DNA from: Asticcacaulis sp. AC460 | GTDB taxonomy: Bacteria; Pseudomonadota; Alphaproteobacteria; Caulobacterales; Caulobacteraceae | Reading direction: 5' to 3' | DNA: 64,000 bases | Assembly (NCBI RefSeq): GCF_000495795.1 | Contig: NZ_AWGD01000004.1 | Coordinates: 53,623-117,622 of the forward strand | In this document: positions 51,111 to 59,775 of the stretch, one piece after another | Layout: each line of letters opens with the position of its first letter | Position numbering within the stretch: the stretch's first letter is position 1 | The notes under the pieces: model-generated | Databases searched by the model: none | What the model was told of the DNA's origin: nothing | Seen by the model: the letters and a program-made list of their open reading frames with translations, nothing else | Translations under genes and position numbers: made by a program

Positions 51111-51625
51111 GACGGCCCTCCTGCGTGAAAACGGCGGCTGAGCAGCGCCTTGATACGGTGGATACGGGTGGCGACGTGGCCGGATTTGAGCCCGGTGATC
51201 TCGGCCATGGCGGCGGCGTCCAGGCCTTCGAGATAGAGCAGCATGATTTGGCGATCAGACGGTTCAAGGCTCTGGATCAGGGCCATCAGTTTCTGCAGCG
51301 CCCGGGCCTGGCTGGTGTCGGCTTCGATATCGCTGCCGTCGTTGATTTCGGCGGCGGCGTCGAGCGTCACCCAGGCGCCGCGGCGGCGTTCCTTCAGCAC
51401 ATGCGACGTGGCGGTGTTGTGGGCGACGCGATAGACCCAGGTGCGGGTGGAACAACGGCCGTCGAACAGGGCCAGGCTCTTCCACACGGCGACGTGGATG
51501 TCCTGGATCAGGTCGCGGCAGCGTTCGGGATGGGCTTCGTAACCGCGGGCGAGGCGTTCCAGGGCCGGGCCGTATTCGGCGGCGGCCTCCTGGTAGCGTC
51601 GATCCTGTTCAGCGGTTGCGGTCAT
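51107..51625 (-). CDS. ECF-type RNA polymerase sigma factor
   Basis: 172 residues. Region 2 at about 20-80 (RCRDLIQDIHVAVWKSLALF, STRTWVYRVAHNTATS) and region 4 at about 115-170 (SLEPSDRQIMLLYLEGLDAA, then GLKSGHVATRIHRIKALL). Directs transcription of an unknown regulon. It leads a two-gene operon with a membrane protein. No anti-sigma with a standard domain is next to it. Confidence 0.9.
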   Translation of the reverse strand: MTATAEQDRRYQEAAAEYGPALERLARGYEAHPERCRDLIQDIHVAVWKSLALFDGRCSTRTWVYRVAHNTATSHVLKERRRGAWVTLDAAAEINDGSDIEADTSQARALQKLMALIQSLEPSDRQIMLLYLEGLDAAAMAEITGLKSGHVATRIHRIKALLSRRFHAGGPS

Positions 51626-51662
51626 GAACAGATAGTCGCCGCGGTTCGGGGTTTCTTACAGC

Positions 51663-52058
51663 CTAGCCGCGAAAATTCAGTTCGAGCAGGACATTGTTGG
51701 GGTCGGTGACGAACAACTGTCGTAGCTTGATCGAGGGAATTTCAGCGAAACCGTAGTCGAGATTGCGCGCTTTCAGGCGGCGGACCATTTCGTCGAAGCC
51801 ATCGCATTCGAAGGCGACATGGTGGATGGCGCCGGTGTGACCGCCCGGAACGACGTCGCGCGCGATGGTGTTATCGGTGCCCCACAGATTGAGATGGATC
51901 ACCGCCATGTCGCGGCTGTCGTAGAGCCACTGGCGCAGGGACGGATCGCGTTCTGGGGCGATGCGGGCCTCCAGGCCGAGCAGCTCTTCGTAGAAGGCGA
52001 TGGTCCCGGCCATGTCTCGGGTCTGGATGTTGATATGGTTCAGGTTCTTGACGATCAT
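51663..52058 (-). CDS. VOC-family (glyoxalase-fold) protein
   Basis: 131 residues, one VOC module. Metal ligands are plausible at His8 (LNHINIQT), His in HLNLWG, His in IHHVAFEC and Glu in LLELNF. Such proteins are dioxygenases, isomerases, or fosfomycin-resistance-like transferases; no subfamily is clear. Lies 37 bp downstream of the sigma factor start on the same strand but belongs to its own unit upstream of it. Confidence 0.8.
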   Translation of the reverse strand: MIVKNLNHINIQTRDMAGTIAFYEELLGLEARIAPERDPSLRQWLYDSRDMAVIHLNLWGTDNTIARDVVPGGHTGAIHHVAFECDGFDEMVRRLKARNLDYGFAEIPSIKLRQLFVTDPNNVLLELNFRG

Positions 52059-52078
52059 GGCAATGGCTCAACGGTCAT

Positions 52079-52121
52079 CCCCTCTCCCCGTTCTTCACGG
52101 GGAGAGGGTAAGGGTGAGGGG
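52079..52121. repeat. Dispersed repeat copy, variant form
   Basis: CCCCTCTCCCCGTTCTTCACGGGGAGAGGG, TAAGGGTGAGGGGC: a variant with CTCTCCCC/GGGGAGAG stem. Paired with 52159-52223 between VOC and polA ends. Confidence 0.7.
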
Positions 52122-52158
52122 CATACTCACGTTCCAGTGCACAATCGGCTTCGGATGG

Positions 52159-52223
52159 CCCCTCACCCGATCGCCCACGCTTCGCTCGGCTCTCGTCCTC
52201 TCCCCGCAGGCGGGGAGAGGGAA
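52159..52223. repeat. Dispersed repeat copy, variant form (reverse)
   Basis: GCCCCTCACCCGATCGC, CTTCGCTCGGC and CCTCTCCCCGCAGGCGGGGAGAGG. Inverted relative to 52079-52121, together resembling a bipartite palindromic element downstream of polA. Confidence 0.7.
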
Positions 52224-52246
52224 GAAGAACATGCGCTCTTACTTAC

Positions 52247-55129
52247 TCAGTGCGCCTCGTCCCAGTTGTTGGCGGCCTTGGCTTCGACCACCAAAGGCAC
52301 GCTGATCTGCACTGCCGGCAAGGCCGCGTTCTGCATGATCTCCTGGATCACCGGAATCACCGCCGCGACCTCAGCTTCCGGCGCCTCGAAGATCAGTTCG
52401 TCGTGGACCTGAAGCAGCATCCTGGTCGTAAACCCGGCAGCGTCCAGCCTGGGCTGCATGCGCATCATGGCGCGGCGGATGATGTCGGCCGCCGTGCCCT
52501 GGATCGGGGCATTGATCGCGGCCCGCTCGGCGAAGGCCTTGATGGCCCCGCCCTTGCCGTTGATTTCCGGAATATGAATCTTGCGGCCCATCAGGGTCTG
52601 CACGAAACCGTTGTCGCGCAGGAACTGCTTGGTTTCGTCCATATAGTCCTTGATGCCGGGGAAGCGCTCGAAATAGGTCTTGATGTAGCGCGAGGCCTCG
52701 CCCTGATCGATGCCAAGCTGGTTGGCTAGGCCGAAGCCCGATATGCCGTAGATGATACCGAAATTGATCGCCTTGGCGCGGCGGCGGATTTCGGACGTCA
52801 TGTCGGCCATCGGCACGGAGAACATTTCCGACGCCGTCATGGCGTGGATGTCCAGCCCGTTCGAAAACGCGTTCTTCAACTGCTCGATGTCGCCGATATG
52901 GGCCAGCAGCCGAAGCTCGATCTGCGAATAGTCGGCCGAGATCAGCTTATAGCCCGGCTTGGCGATGAAGGCGGTGCGGATCTTGCGGCCTTCACCGGTA
53001 CGGATCGGGATGTTCTGCAGATTAGGCTCGTTCGACGCCAGACGCCCGGTCGTAGTCGAGGCCAGGTGGAAAGAGGTATGGATGCGCTGGGTTTCCGGAT
53101 CGGCATATTCGACCAGGGCGTCGGTATAGGTGCCCTTCAACTTCGACATCTGGCGGTAGTCGAGCAGCAGTCTGGCCAGGGTCTGGCCGGCGCCCATGCC
53201 GTTCTTGCCCTCGGCAATGTCTTCCAGCACCTTGACGTCGGTCGCCCATTGGCCAGAGGCGGTGCGCTTGCCGCCCGGCAGTTTCATCTCGTCGAAGAAG
53301 ACGACACCCAGTTGCTGCGGCGAGTTGAGATTGAACGGCCGGCCGAGATGGGCATGGGCCTCCTGCTCGATGGCGTTCATCCGCGTGCCGAAGTCCTGGC
53401 TGAGATTGCGCAGGACCTGCGGGTCGACGCGGATGCCGTTCAACTCCATGTCGGACAGCGCCTTGGGCATGCCGCGTTCCAGGGTCTCATAGACCGTGTT
53501 CAGCCGATCGCGGACCAGGCGTGGCTTGAGGACATGCCACAGCCGCAGGGTGACATCGGCGTCTTCGGCAGCGTATTGTGTCGCTTCCTTCAAAGCGACG
53601 AACTTGAAAGATTTCAGGTTTTTGCCGCTGCCGGCGACCTGTTTGAACGGGATCGGCGTATGGCCGAGGTGCAGTTCCGACAGCTCGTCCATGCCGTGCC
53701 CGTGCAGCCCGCCTTCGACGACATAGGACATCAGCATAGTGTCGTCATACGGCGCGACCTCAATGCCGTAACGCTTGAGGACGCTGAGGTCGTACTTGAT
53801 GTTCTGGCCGACCTTCAGGATGTTGCGGTTTTCCAGCACCGGTTTCAGGATGGCAATCGCCTGATCCAGCGGGATCTGTTTCAGGTCGTCTCCACCGCCG
53901 AAGTCCAGCCCGTCGCTGGCCAGGTGACCCAGCGGAATGTAACAGGCGCAGTTGGTATCGGTGCTCAGCGAGATGCCGCACAGCTTGGCGTGGGTGGCCG
54001 ACAGGTCGTCGGTTTCGGTGTCGACGGCGATCACCTGAGCCTGTTCGCAGCGGCGCACCCAGGTCTGAAGCTGCTCGATCGTCTGGACGCATTCATAGGC
54101 ATCCAGGTCGAAGGGCTGCTTTTCGCCCAGTTCGGTCTTGGCGCCATACAGCGGCCGCGAAATCGGCGCGGTCGGCAGTTGCGACAGCGCCGTCGAGGAC
54201 TCCAGCGCGCTCAGCGAGCCGCCGATGCGGCGGGCCAGACTGTTGAACTCCATCACACCGAGAAACGCCGCCAGGACCTCGGGCTGCGGCTGTTTCAGCA
54301 CGAAGGTGTCGATCTCGACGGTAACCGGTGAGTCGCAGCGCAGGCGGACCAGGTCGCGCGACATCAGGATCTGGTCCTTGAAGTCGATCAGGGTCTGGCG
54401 GCGCTTTTCCTGTTTGATCTCGCCGGCGCGTTCCAGGACGGCATCCAGGCTGCCATATTCGAGCAGAAGCTGGGCGGCGGTTTTCACACCGATGCCGGGG
54501 GCGCCGGGGACGTTGTCGACGGAATCGCCGATCAGGGATTGGGCATCGATGACCAGTTCAGGCGGCACGCCGAACTTTTCGATGACCTGTTCGCGGCCGA
54601 CCGGGGTGCCCTTGACCGGGTCCAGCATCGAGACCTTGTCGTTCACCAGCTGCATCAGATCCTTGTCGGACGAGACGACGGTGACCTCGAAGCCTTGCGC
54701 CACCGCCATATGGGCGTAGGTGCAGATCAGGTCGTCGGCTTCGAAGCCGTCCAGCTCGACGGCGGGCAGGCCGAAGGCACGGGTGGCGTCGCGGATCAGC
54801 GGGAACTGCGGGATCAGGTCTTCGGGCGGAGGCGGCCGGTTGGCCTTGTAGCCGTCATAGAGGTCGTTGCGGAAGGTCTTGGGCCCGGCGTCGAAGATAA
54901 CGGCCAGGTGCGACGGCGCATCGTCGCCGCGGTTCTCCTTGATCAGCTTGACCAGCATGTTGCAGAAGCCGGAGACGGCGCCGACCGGCAGGCCGTCGGA
55001 CTTGCGCGTCAGGGGCGGCAGGCCGTGATAGGCCCGAAAAATATAGCCCGACCCGTCGATCAGGACCAGGCGTTTGCCCTTGCCGGAAGCGTCTGCCGTG
55101 GTTTCGGGAGCGTTGGAAGTGTCGTCCAT
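52247..55129 (-). CDS. polA: DNA polymerase I
   Basis: 960 residues with three domains: 5'-3' exonuclease (about 15-310; LVLIDGSGYIFRAYHGLPPL, DEKDLMQL-like SSDKDLMQLV), 3'-5' exonuclease (about 345-530; IAVDTETDDLS), and the polymerase (about 560-960; SADYSQIELRLLAHIGD, RRRAKAINFGIIYGISGFGL, and LQVHDELIFEA). Both exonucleases retain acidic motifs, so it is fully functional-looking. Processes Okazaki fragments and repair gaps. Start MDDTSNAPET at 55129. Confidence 0.97.
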   Translation of the reverse strand: MDDTSNAPETTADASGKGKRLVLIDGSGYIFRAYHGLPPLTRKSDGLPVGAVSGFCNMLVKLIKENRGDDAPSHLAVIFDAGPKTFRNDLYDGYKANRPPPPEDLIPQFPLIRDATRAFGLPAVELDGFEADDLICTYAHMAVAQGFEVTVVSSDKDLMQLVNDKVSMLDPVKGTPVGREQVIEKFGVPPELVIDAQSLIGDSVDNVPGAPGIGVKTAAQLLLEYGSLDAVLERAGEIKQEKRRQTLIDFKDQILMSRDLVRLRCDSPVTVEIDTFVLKQPQPEVLAAFLGVMEFNSLARRIGGSLSALESSTALSQLPTAPISRPLYGAKTELGEKQPFDLDAYECVQTIEQLQTWVRRCEQAQVIAVDTETDDLSATHAKLCGISLSTDTNCACYIPLGHLASDGLDFGGGDDLKQIPLDQAIAILKPVLENRNILKVGQNIKYDLSVLKRYGIEVAPYDDTMLMSYVVEGGLHGHGMDELSELHLGHTPIPFKQVAGSGKNLKSFKFVALKEATQYAAEDADVTLRLWHVLKPRLVRDRLNTVYETLERGMPKALSDMELNGIRVDPQVLRNLSQDFGTRMNAIEQEAHAHLGRPFNLNSPQQLGVVFFDEMKLPGGKRTASGQWATDVKVLEDIAEGKNGMGAGQTLARLLLDYRQMSKLKGTYTDALVEYADPETQRIHTSFHLASTTTGRLASNEPNLQNIPIRTGEGRKIRTAFIAKPGYKLISADYSQIELRLLAHIGDIEQLKNAFSNGLDIHAMTASEMFSVPMADMTSEIRRRAKAINFGIIYGISGFGLANQLGIDQGEASRYIKTYFERFPGIKDYMDETKQFLRDNGFVQTLMGRKIHIPEINGKGGAIKAFAERAAINAPIQGTAADIIRRAMMRMQPRLDAAGFTTRMLLQVHDELIFEAPEAEVAAVIPVIQEIMQNAALPAVQISVPLVVEAKAANNWDEAH

Positions 55130-55234
55130 GTCGGGGATTCGCCTGGTCGGAGTGTTGGCCTCTTCTTACGGCCATATGTCGGTTCTGCCAAACAAAAGCG
55201 ACAGGGGATGGCAGTTGTAGGACGGGGTCATTTT

Positions 55235-55289
55235 CTTCTCCCGCCCCGTTCTTCACGGGGAGGGGGGACCGCGAAGCGGTGGGAGGGGC
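55235..55289. repeat. Dispersed repeat copy, left arm of the DUF559 unit
   Basis: 55 bp identical to the complement of 55659-55713. Contains GCCCCGTTCTTCACGGGG and GACCGCGAAGCGGT stems. Ends one base before the DUF559 stop codon. Confidence 0.92.
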
Positions 55290-55290
55290 T

Positions 55291-55656
55291 TTAGGTGGGT
55301 TTGGCCATTCGCTGACGCGCCAAGAGAATTGCGGCTGCAGCAGCGTCATCAGGATCGGCCATAAGGTCGGCTGCAACGATCCGGTGAACCTGGATATCGC
55401 GCTCTATCAGCCAAGCATCACGAATTTGATCCCTACGCATCTTGTCGTGATATTCATGCACCTCACCGTCGACTTCGACGCAAAGCCGGGCTTTTGCGCA
55501 GTAAAAATCGAGGATGTAGGGGCCAATCGGATGCTGACGACGAAACACAGGCGCGTCCGGGCTCCTGGCTTTTAACCGCGCCCATAGCCAAAGTTCCGAT
55601 TTCGTGAGGTTCCTGCGAAATCGCCTCGCTGTCTCGATCTTGGCGTCATTCCGCAT
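55291..55656 (-). CDS. DUF559 (Vsr-like, PD-(D/E)XK) endonuclease-domain protein
   Basis: 121 residues, full-length for DUF559. RRNLTKSELWLWARLKAR is the conserved N-terminal helix; the catalytic core is YILDFYCAKARLCVEVDG...H (Asp and ExD positions of the restriction-endonuclease-like fold) followed by RRDQIRDAWLIERDIQVHRI. Related to Vsr mismatch endonucleases, actual activity unknown. The ORF fills almost all of the space between two perfect 55-bp inverted copies of the genome's dispersed repeat: the start is 3 bp from one arm and the stop 1 bp from the other. Confidence 0.88.
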   Translation of the reverse strand: MRNDAKIETARRFRRNLTKSELWLWARLKARSPDAPVFRRQHPIGPYILDFYCAKARLCVEVDGEVHEYHDKMRRDQIRDAWLIERDIQVHRIVAADLMADPDDAAAAAILLARQRMAKPT

Positions 55657-55658
55657 TT

Positions 55659-55713
55659 GCCCCTCCCACCGCTTCGCGGTCCCCCCTCCCCGTGAAGAAC
55701 GGGGCGGGAGAAG
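55659..55713. repeat. Dispersed repeat copy, right arm of the DUF559 unit
   Basis: Exact reverse complement of 55235-55289. The DUF559 promoter would have to lie within or beyond this arm. Confidence 0.92.
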
Positions 55714-55737
55714 GAAGATAAGCTCGTTTTGGCTTTT

Positions 55738-56202
55738 CTACCAACTGCCCGTATTCGGCATGCTGTGCCACGGCTCGGCCGGCGGCAGGGCATCGCCTTT
55801 TTGCAGCAGTTCGACCGAGATGCCGTCCGGTGAACGCACAAACGCCATGACCCCATCGCGCGGCGGACGGTTGATCAGCACACCCATCCCCTGCAAATGG
55901 GCGCAGACGGCATAGACATCGTCGACCTCATAGGCCAGGTGACCGAAATTGCGTCCGCCGGTATAGGTCTCGACCTCGCCGTTCTCGTCCGGCCAGTTAT
56001 AGGTCAGCTCGACCTCGGCCTGGCCGCGCAGACCATCGGCTGGACCCATATGCGAATCTTCATCGGCCGACAGGAAAATCAGGCTGAACCGGCCCTTTTC
56101 GTGATCCATGCGGCGGACCTGACGCAGCCCCAAGCCGTCGCAAAAGAAATACAGCGCGGCGTCCAGGTCCTTCACCCGCACCATGGTGTGCAGGAAGCGC
56201 AC
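55738..56202 (-). CDS. gloA: VOC protein, glyoxalase I type
   Basis: 154 residues. Lactoylglutathione-lyase pattern: [20 protein letters not shown] (His5), [30 protein letters not shown] (Glu), [15 protein letters not shown] (His) and [12 protein letters not shown] (Glu). The [10 protein letters not shown] start and four ligand positions match bacterial nickel/zinc GloA, which detoxifies methylglyoxal. Immediately upstream is the zinc-finger gene. Confidence 0.88.
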   Translation of the reverse strand: MRFLHTMVRVKDLDAALYFFCDGLGLRQVRRMDHEKGRFSLIFLSADEDSHMGPADGLRGQAEVELTYNWPDENGEVETYTGGRNFGHLAYEVDDVYAVCAHLQGMGVLINRPPRDGVMAFVRSPDGISVELLQKGDALPPAEPWHSMPNTGSW

Positions 56203-56205
56203 GGC

Positions 56206-56421
56206 TTAGTGCTCGCCTTCGGGACGCGGCGACGGATCGTGATACTCGTGGGCGTGGTCCTGATGGACGAACTTGCGGTCGCAATAGCCGCACTCGGCTG
56301 TGCCTTCCGCACCCAGCTCAATATAGACCAGCGGATGGCCCAGCGCACCGCCGCCGCCGTTGCAGGCGACCTTGTGCGTGTCGACATAGATGACTTCGGG
56401 GGGCGGGACAGTGTCGTTCAT
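56206..56421 (-). CDS. NDUFS6-like zinc-finger (zf-CHCC) protein
   Basis: 71 residues. VYVDTHKVACNGG-like segment, LGHPLVYIEL and AECGYCDRKFV give Cys-His-CxxC zinc ligands, the CHCC pattern of the NDUFS6 complex I subunit and bacterial relatives. In alphaproteobacteria these may be complex I accessory subunits. Upstream of gloA by 3 bp and divergent from the MHS transporter. Confidence 0.82.
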   Translation of the reverse strand: MNDTVPPPEVIYVDTHKVACNGGGGALGHPLVYIELGAEGTAECGYCDRKFVHQDHAHEYHDPSPRPEGEH

Positions 56422-56524
56422 GACGCCGGAAACCTTATCGGGAAAACCAAGCCAGCCTTAAAACAAACCGCCTTGCTTCGTCAATTGAACTGTGAAAGCC
56501 TCGCCGTCAGAAACAGGGAACCCC

Positions 56525-57796
56525 ATGGCCAAACACAGCAAACTCGGCTCCATCCTGGGCGGATCGGTCGGCAATCTGGTTGAATGGTACGATTGGTACG
56601 CCTATGCGGCCTTCACCCTCTATTTCTCCAATGCCTTCTTCCCCAAGGACGACCCACTCACGCAACAGCTCAATGCCGCTGCGATCTTCGCGCTCGGCTT
56701 CCTGATGCGGCCCATCGGCGGCTGGGTCCTGGGCTGGTACGCCGACCGCTACGGGCGCAAGACGGCCCTCACCGCCTCCATCCTGCTGATGTGCGCCGGA
56801 TCGCTGATCATCGCGCTGATTCCGACCTATGAGACCATCGGGCTGCTGGCCCCCATCCTGCTGTTGTTCGCCCGCATGCTCCAAGGCCTGAGCGTCGGCG
56901 GCGAATACGGCGCCTCGGCGACCTATCTATCGGAAATGGCCGGCAACCACGACCGCGGCTTCTGGTCCAGCTTTCAGTACGTCACCCTGATCATGGGGCA
57001 ACTGACAGCCCTGGGCGTGCTGATCCTGCTGCAGAATGTCCTGACGGCGAAGGAATTGGCGGACTGGGGTTGGCGCATTCCGTTCGTTATCGGCGCGCTG
57101 CTGGCCGTGGTGGCGCTGTTCATCCGCCGCCATATCGCCGAAACGGAGTCGTTCGAAACCTCGGCCAAGTTCGCCGCCAACCGCACCATGACCCTGTTGA
57201 AGAACCACCCGTGGCAGGCGCTGCAGGTGGTCGGCCTGACCCTGGGCGGGACGGCTGCGTTTTATACCTACACCACCTATATGCAGAAGTTCATGGTCGG
57301 TTCGGCCGGCTGGACCAAGGAATCGGCCACGCTTCTGTCGGCGGCGACCCTGTTTATCTACATGCTGTTGCAGCCGGTGTTCGGCGCGCTATCTGACCGG
57401 ATCGGGCGCCGCCCCCTGCTGATCGGGTTCGGCGTGCTGGGCCTGCTGGGAACGGTGCCGATCATGACGGCCCTGACCCAGACTAACAGCTTCTGGCCGG
57501 CCTTTGTTTTGGTGATGATGGCGTTGGTCATCGTCAGCGGCTACACATCGATCAATGCCGTGGTGAAGGCCGAGCTGTTCCCGCCCCATGTCCGGGCGTT
57601 GGGTGTCGCCCTTCCCTATGCGATCACGGTGTCGCTGTTCGGCGGTTCGGTGGAACTGGTGGCGCAGTGGCTGAAGAAGATCGGCTATGAGTCGCTGTTC
57701 TTCTGGTACATCACCGGCTGTATCGCGGTGTCGCTGCTGGTCTATCTGTTCACGGCCGATACGAAGAAAACGTCCAGCTTCCATGAAGAAAAGTAA
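56525..57796 (+). CDS. MHS-family MFS transporter (alpha-ketoglutarate/organic acid type)
   Basis: 423 residues from the ATG at 56525 (AGGGAA upstream); the open frame begins at a GTG at 56492. About 12 membrane helices. Metabolite:H+ symporter signatures: GNLVEWYDWYAYAAF in helix 1, RPIGGWVLGWYADRYGRK between helices 2 and 3, and QGLSVGGEYGASATYLSE in helix 4. These match KgtP-like dicarboxylate transporters. Takes up an organic acid with protons. Monocistronic, ending before the perfect inverted repeat. Confidence 0.9.
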   Translation: MAKHSKLGSILGGSVGNLVEWYDWYAYAAFTLYFSNAFFPKDDPLTQQLNAAAIFALGFLMRPIGGWVLGWYADRYGRKTALTASILLMCAGSLIIALIPTYETIGLLAPILLLFARMLQGLSVGGEYGASATYLSEMAGNHDRGFWSSFQYVTLIMGQLTALGVLILLQNVLTAKELADWGWRIPFVIGALLAVVALFIRRHIAETESFETSAKFAANRTMTLLKNHPWQALQVVGLTLGGTAAFYTYTTYMQKFMVGSAGWTKESATLLSAATLFIYMLLQPVFGALSDRIGRRPLLIGFGVLGLLGTVPIMTALTQTNSFWPAFVLVMMALVIVSGYTSINAVVKAELFPPHVRALGVALPYAITVSLFGGSVELVAQWLKKIGYESLFFWYITGCIAVSLLVYLFTADTKKTSSFHEEK

Positions 57797-57799
57797 GGA

Positions 57800-57892
57800 T
57801 TTTTGACCACGAACCACACGAACCGACACGAACTCTGTGGGTTTGCCTGCTCCCTGAAGTTCGTGTCGGTTCGTGTGGTTCGTGGTCAAAAA
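57800..57892. repeat. Perfect 34-bp inverted repeat after the MHS transporter
   Basis: Arms 57800-57833 and 57859-57892 (TTTTTGACCACGAACCACACGA against its complement), 25-nt loop. Arms contain tandem CACGAACC/ACACGAAC units. T-run at each end makes it a bidirectional terminator candidate. Confidence 0.9.
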
Positions 57893-57896
57893 CAAA

Positions 57897-57929
57897 ACCC
57901 TCTCCGCGGGGGGTGATCGCGGAGAGGGT
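57897..57929 (-). terminator. Terminator of the aceA transcript
   Basis: ACCCTCTCCGCG / CGCGGAGAGGGT, 12-bp stem with a G-rich loop. On the minus strand it is followed by TTTTGTTTTTGACC, a U-tract. Lies 36 bp past the small gene downstream of aceA. Confidence 0.75.
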
Positions 57930-57964
57930 TCATAAACCTTCCCTTTTTCTCTTATTGTGAAGGC

Positions 57965-58174
57965 CTATTCGTAGCCGTGCGCCGCCTCGTTGATGACCAG
58001 GGTCGGCATGGCAGAAAAGTCGACCGCCACCGGTTGCGGCAGACGCATCTGGAAGGTCTTGATGACGTGTTCCAGACGGCGGCGGGTTTCCTCGGCCGCC
58101 GCGTTCATCGGATTGAGGTCCAACGGGGCCAGGCAGTAGTCGATAATGGCCTGAGGCCGGATCATGGGTTCCAT
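57965..58174 (-). CDS. Small conserved-looking protein downstream of aceA
   Basis: 69 residues with AAGGAGTAAGACT before the ATG, an excellent ribosome-binding site. Sequence: MEPMIRPQAIIDYCLAPL, an amphipathic helix (AAAEETRRRLEHVIKTFQMR), then FSAMPTLVINEAAHGYE. No family recognised, no membrane segment. 26 bp after aceA and before the terminator, so it is in the aceA transcript. Confidence 0.7.
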   Translation of the reverse strand: MEPMIRPQAIIDYCLAPLDLNPMNAAAEETRRRLEHVIKTFQMRLPQPVAVDFSAMPTLVINEAAHGYE

Positions 58175-58200
58175 AGTCTTACTCCTTTTCAGCGCCCCAG

Positions 58201-59481
58201 TTACTCGGCGGCGAATTGCGCCGTCTCAGTCGATTCCTTCATGGCCGTCGTCGATGACCGGCCGGAGGTGATGGTTTCGGCCACGCGGTCGAAGTAGCCC
58301 GTGCCGACCTCGCGCTGGTGACGCGTCGCCGTATAGCCACGCGACTCGTTGGCGAATTCGCGCTGTTGCAGCTCCGAATACGCCGCCATGCCGTGGTCGC
58401 GATAGCCGTCGGCCAGCTCGAACATGGAATTGTTCAAGGCGTGGAACCCGGCCAGGGTCACGAACTGGTACTTGTAGCCCATGGCGCCCAGCTCACGCTG
58501 GAACCGCGCAATGGTGACGTCGTCCAGCTTGGCCTTCCAGTTGAAGGACGGCGAGCAGTTATAGGCCAGCAGCTTGCCCGGATGCTCCTTGTGGACGGCC
58601 TCGGCAAAGCGGCGGGCGTCGTCGAGATCCGGATGCGAAGTCTCCCACCACAACAGATCGGCGTACTTGGCATAGGACAGGCCGCGGGCGATGCAGTGGT
58701 CCAGGCCCGAACCTGGCTTCAGGCGATAAAAGCCTTCGACCGTGCGGTCGTCGCGCTCGATAAACGGATGGTCGCGCTCGTCGACATCCGAAGTGATCAG
58801 CTGCGCCGACTCGGCGTCGGTGCGGGCGACCGTCAGGGTCGGAACGCCCATGACATCGGCCGCCAGGCGCGCCGCGATCAGGTTACGTTCATGCGCCTGG
58901 GTCGGTATCAGCACCTTGCCGCCCAGGTGACCGCACTTCTTCTCGCTGGCCAGCTGGTCCTCGAAGTGGACGCCGGCGGCGCCCGCCTCGATAAACGCCT
59001 TCATGATCTCGAAACTGTTCAGTGGGCCGCCGAAGCCGGCCTCGGCATCGGCGACGATCGGAGCGAACCAGTCGCGCTTGGCGCCGCCTTCGGAATGCTC
59101 GATCTGGTCGGCGCGCTGAAGCGTGCGGTTGATGCGCCGGCACAGTTCCGGCGCCGCATTGGCCGGATACAACGACTGGTCCGGATACATGCTGGAGGCC
59201 GTGTTGCTGTCGGCGGCGACCTGCCAGCCCGAAAGATAAATGGCCTTCAGCCCGGCGCGGACCATCTGCATGGCCTGGTTGCCGGTCATGGCGCCCAGGC
59301 TGTTGATGAAGGGCTCGGTGTGCAGCAGGTCCCACAGGCGGTTGGCGCCGCGTTCAGCCAGGGTGTTGGCGATCGGGAAGGAGCCGCGCAGGCGCAGGAC
59401 TTCTTCGGGGGTATAGGGCCGCTCGATGCCGTCGAAACGGCCCGGCGGGGCATTGGGAACCAGATCCTTAAACGTGGTCAT
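58201..59481 (-). CDS. aceA: Isocitrate lyase
   Basis: Splits isocitrate to glyoxylate and succinate in the glyoxylate shunt. 426 residues, close to the E. coli length. Active-site signature KKCGHLGGK with Cys183; DAEAGFGG and [13 protein letters not shown] surround it. Metal/substrate residues include Asp in IVADAEAG. The start at 59481 lies 5 bp after a tiny upstream ORF. Divergent from the ScfR/RamB regulator. No malate synthase gene is in the window. Confidence 0.96.
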   Translation of the reverse strand: MTTFKDLVPNAPPGRFDGIERPYTPEEVLRLRGSFPIANTLAERGANRLWDLLHTEPFINSLGAMTGNQAMQMVRAGLKAIYLSGWQVAADSNTASSMYPDQSLYPANAAPELCRRINRTLQRADQIEHSEGGAKRDWFAPIVADAEAGFGGPLNSFEIMKAFIEAGAAGVHFEDQLASEKKCGHLGGKVLIPTQAHERNLIAARLAADVMGVPTLTVARTDAESAQLITSDVDERDHPFIERDDRTVEGFYRLKPGSGLDHCIARGLSYAKYADLLWWETSHPDLDDARRFAEAVHKEHPGKLLAYNCSPSFNWKAKLDDVTIARFQRELGAMGYKYQFVTLAGFHALNNSMFELADGYRDHGMAAYSELQQREFANESRGYTATRHQREVGTGYFDRVAETITSGRSSTTAMKESTETAQFAAE

Positions 59482-59486
59482 CTTCT

Positions 59487-59627
59487 TCAGTCCTTGGTCT
59501 TGGGGGAGGCGGCGGTTTGGGCACTCAGGCGCGCGGCCATCAGGGTGCCCGAGGCGAACAATCCGAGGGAGGCGGCGTAGACCGCGGCCATATCGAAGGG
59601 GTTGGGAATGGGGAATTGCGGTGTCAT
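59487..59627 (-). CDS. Tiny ORF leading the aceA transcript (46 aa)
   Basis: ATG at 59627 with AAAGGAGACAGATT upstream. Encodes [40 protein letters not shown] and SPKTKD: one hydrophobic stretch (about 13-34), possibly a small membrane-associated or polar helix. Ends 5 bp before aceA, so it is surely co-translated. Phasin-like small proteins start similarly but no family can be claimed. Confidence 0.6.
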   Translation of the reverse strand: MTPQFPIPNPFDMAAVYAASLGLFASGTLMAARLSAQTAASPKTKD

Positions 59628-59723
59628 AATCTGTCTCCTTTCGGGGCGGGTTTTCCGCCGCGTCATGACAGCATAGAAACCCACATTTAAAAGGAAGAGA
59701 AGATCACGAAGCCTGCCATTTGC

Positions 59724-59775
59724 GTCATTTGGAAATTTATGACAGACTATACTTTGTAAATTTGTGACCTACAAA
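59724..59775. promoter_or_regulatory. Operator candidates in the aceA / scfR divergent promoter
   Basis: TTTGT-GACCT-ACAAA (59761-59775), perfect 5-bp arms, directly before the regulator ATG, and GTCAT-N10-ATGAC (59724-59743). RamB-family regulators bind sites rich in AAAG/TTTGCAAA, so TTTGTAAATTTG here could be a target. Candidates only. Confidence 0.4.

Noticed and set aside
52844..54331. 495-codon open frame antisense to polA
   Set aside because: Shadow of polA, no ribosome-binding site or motif.
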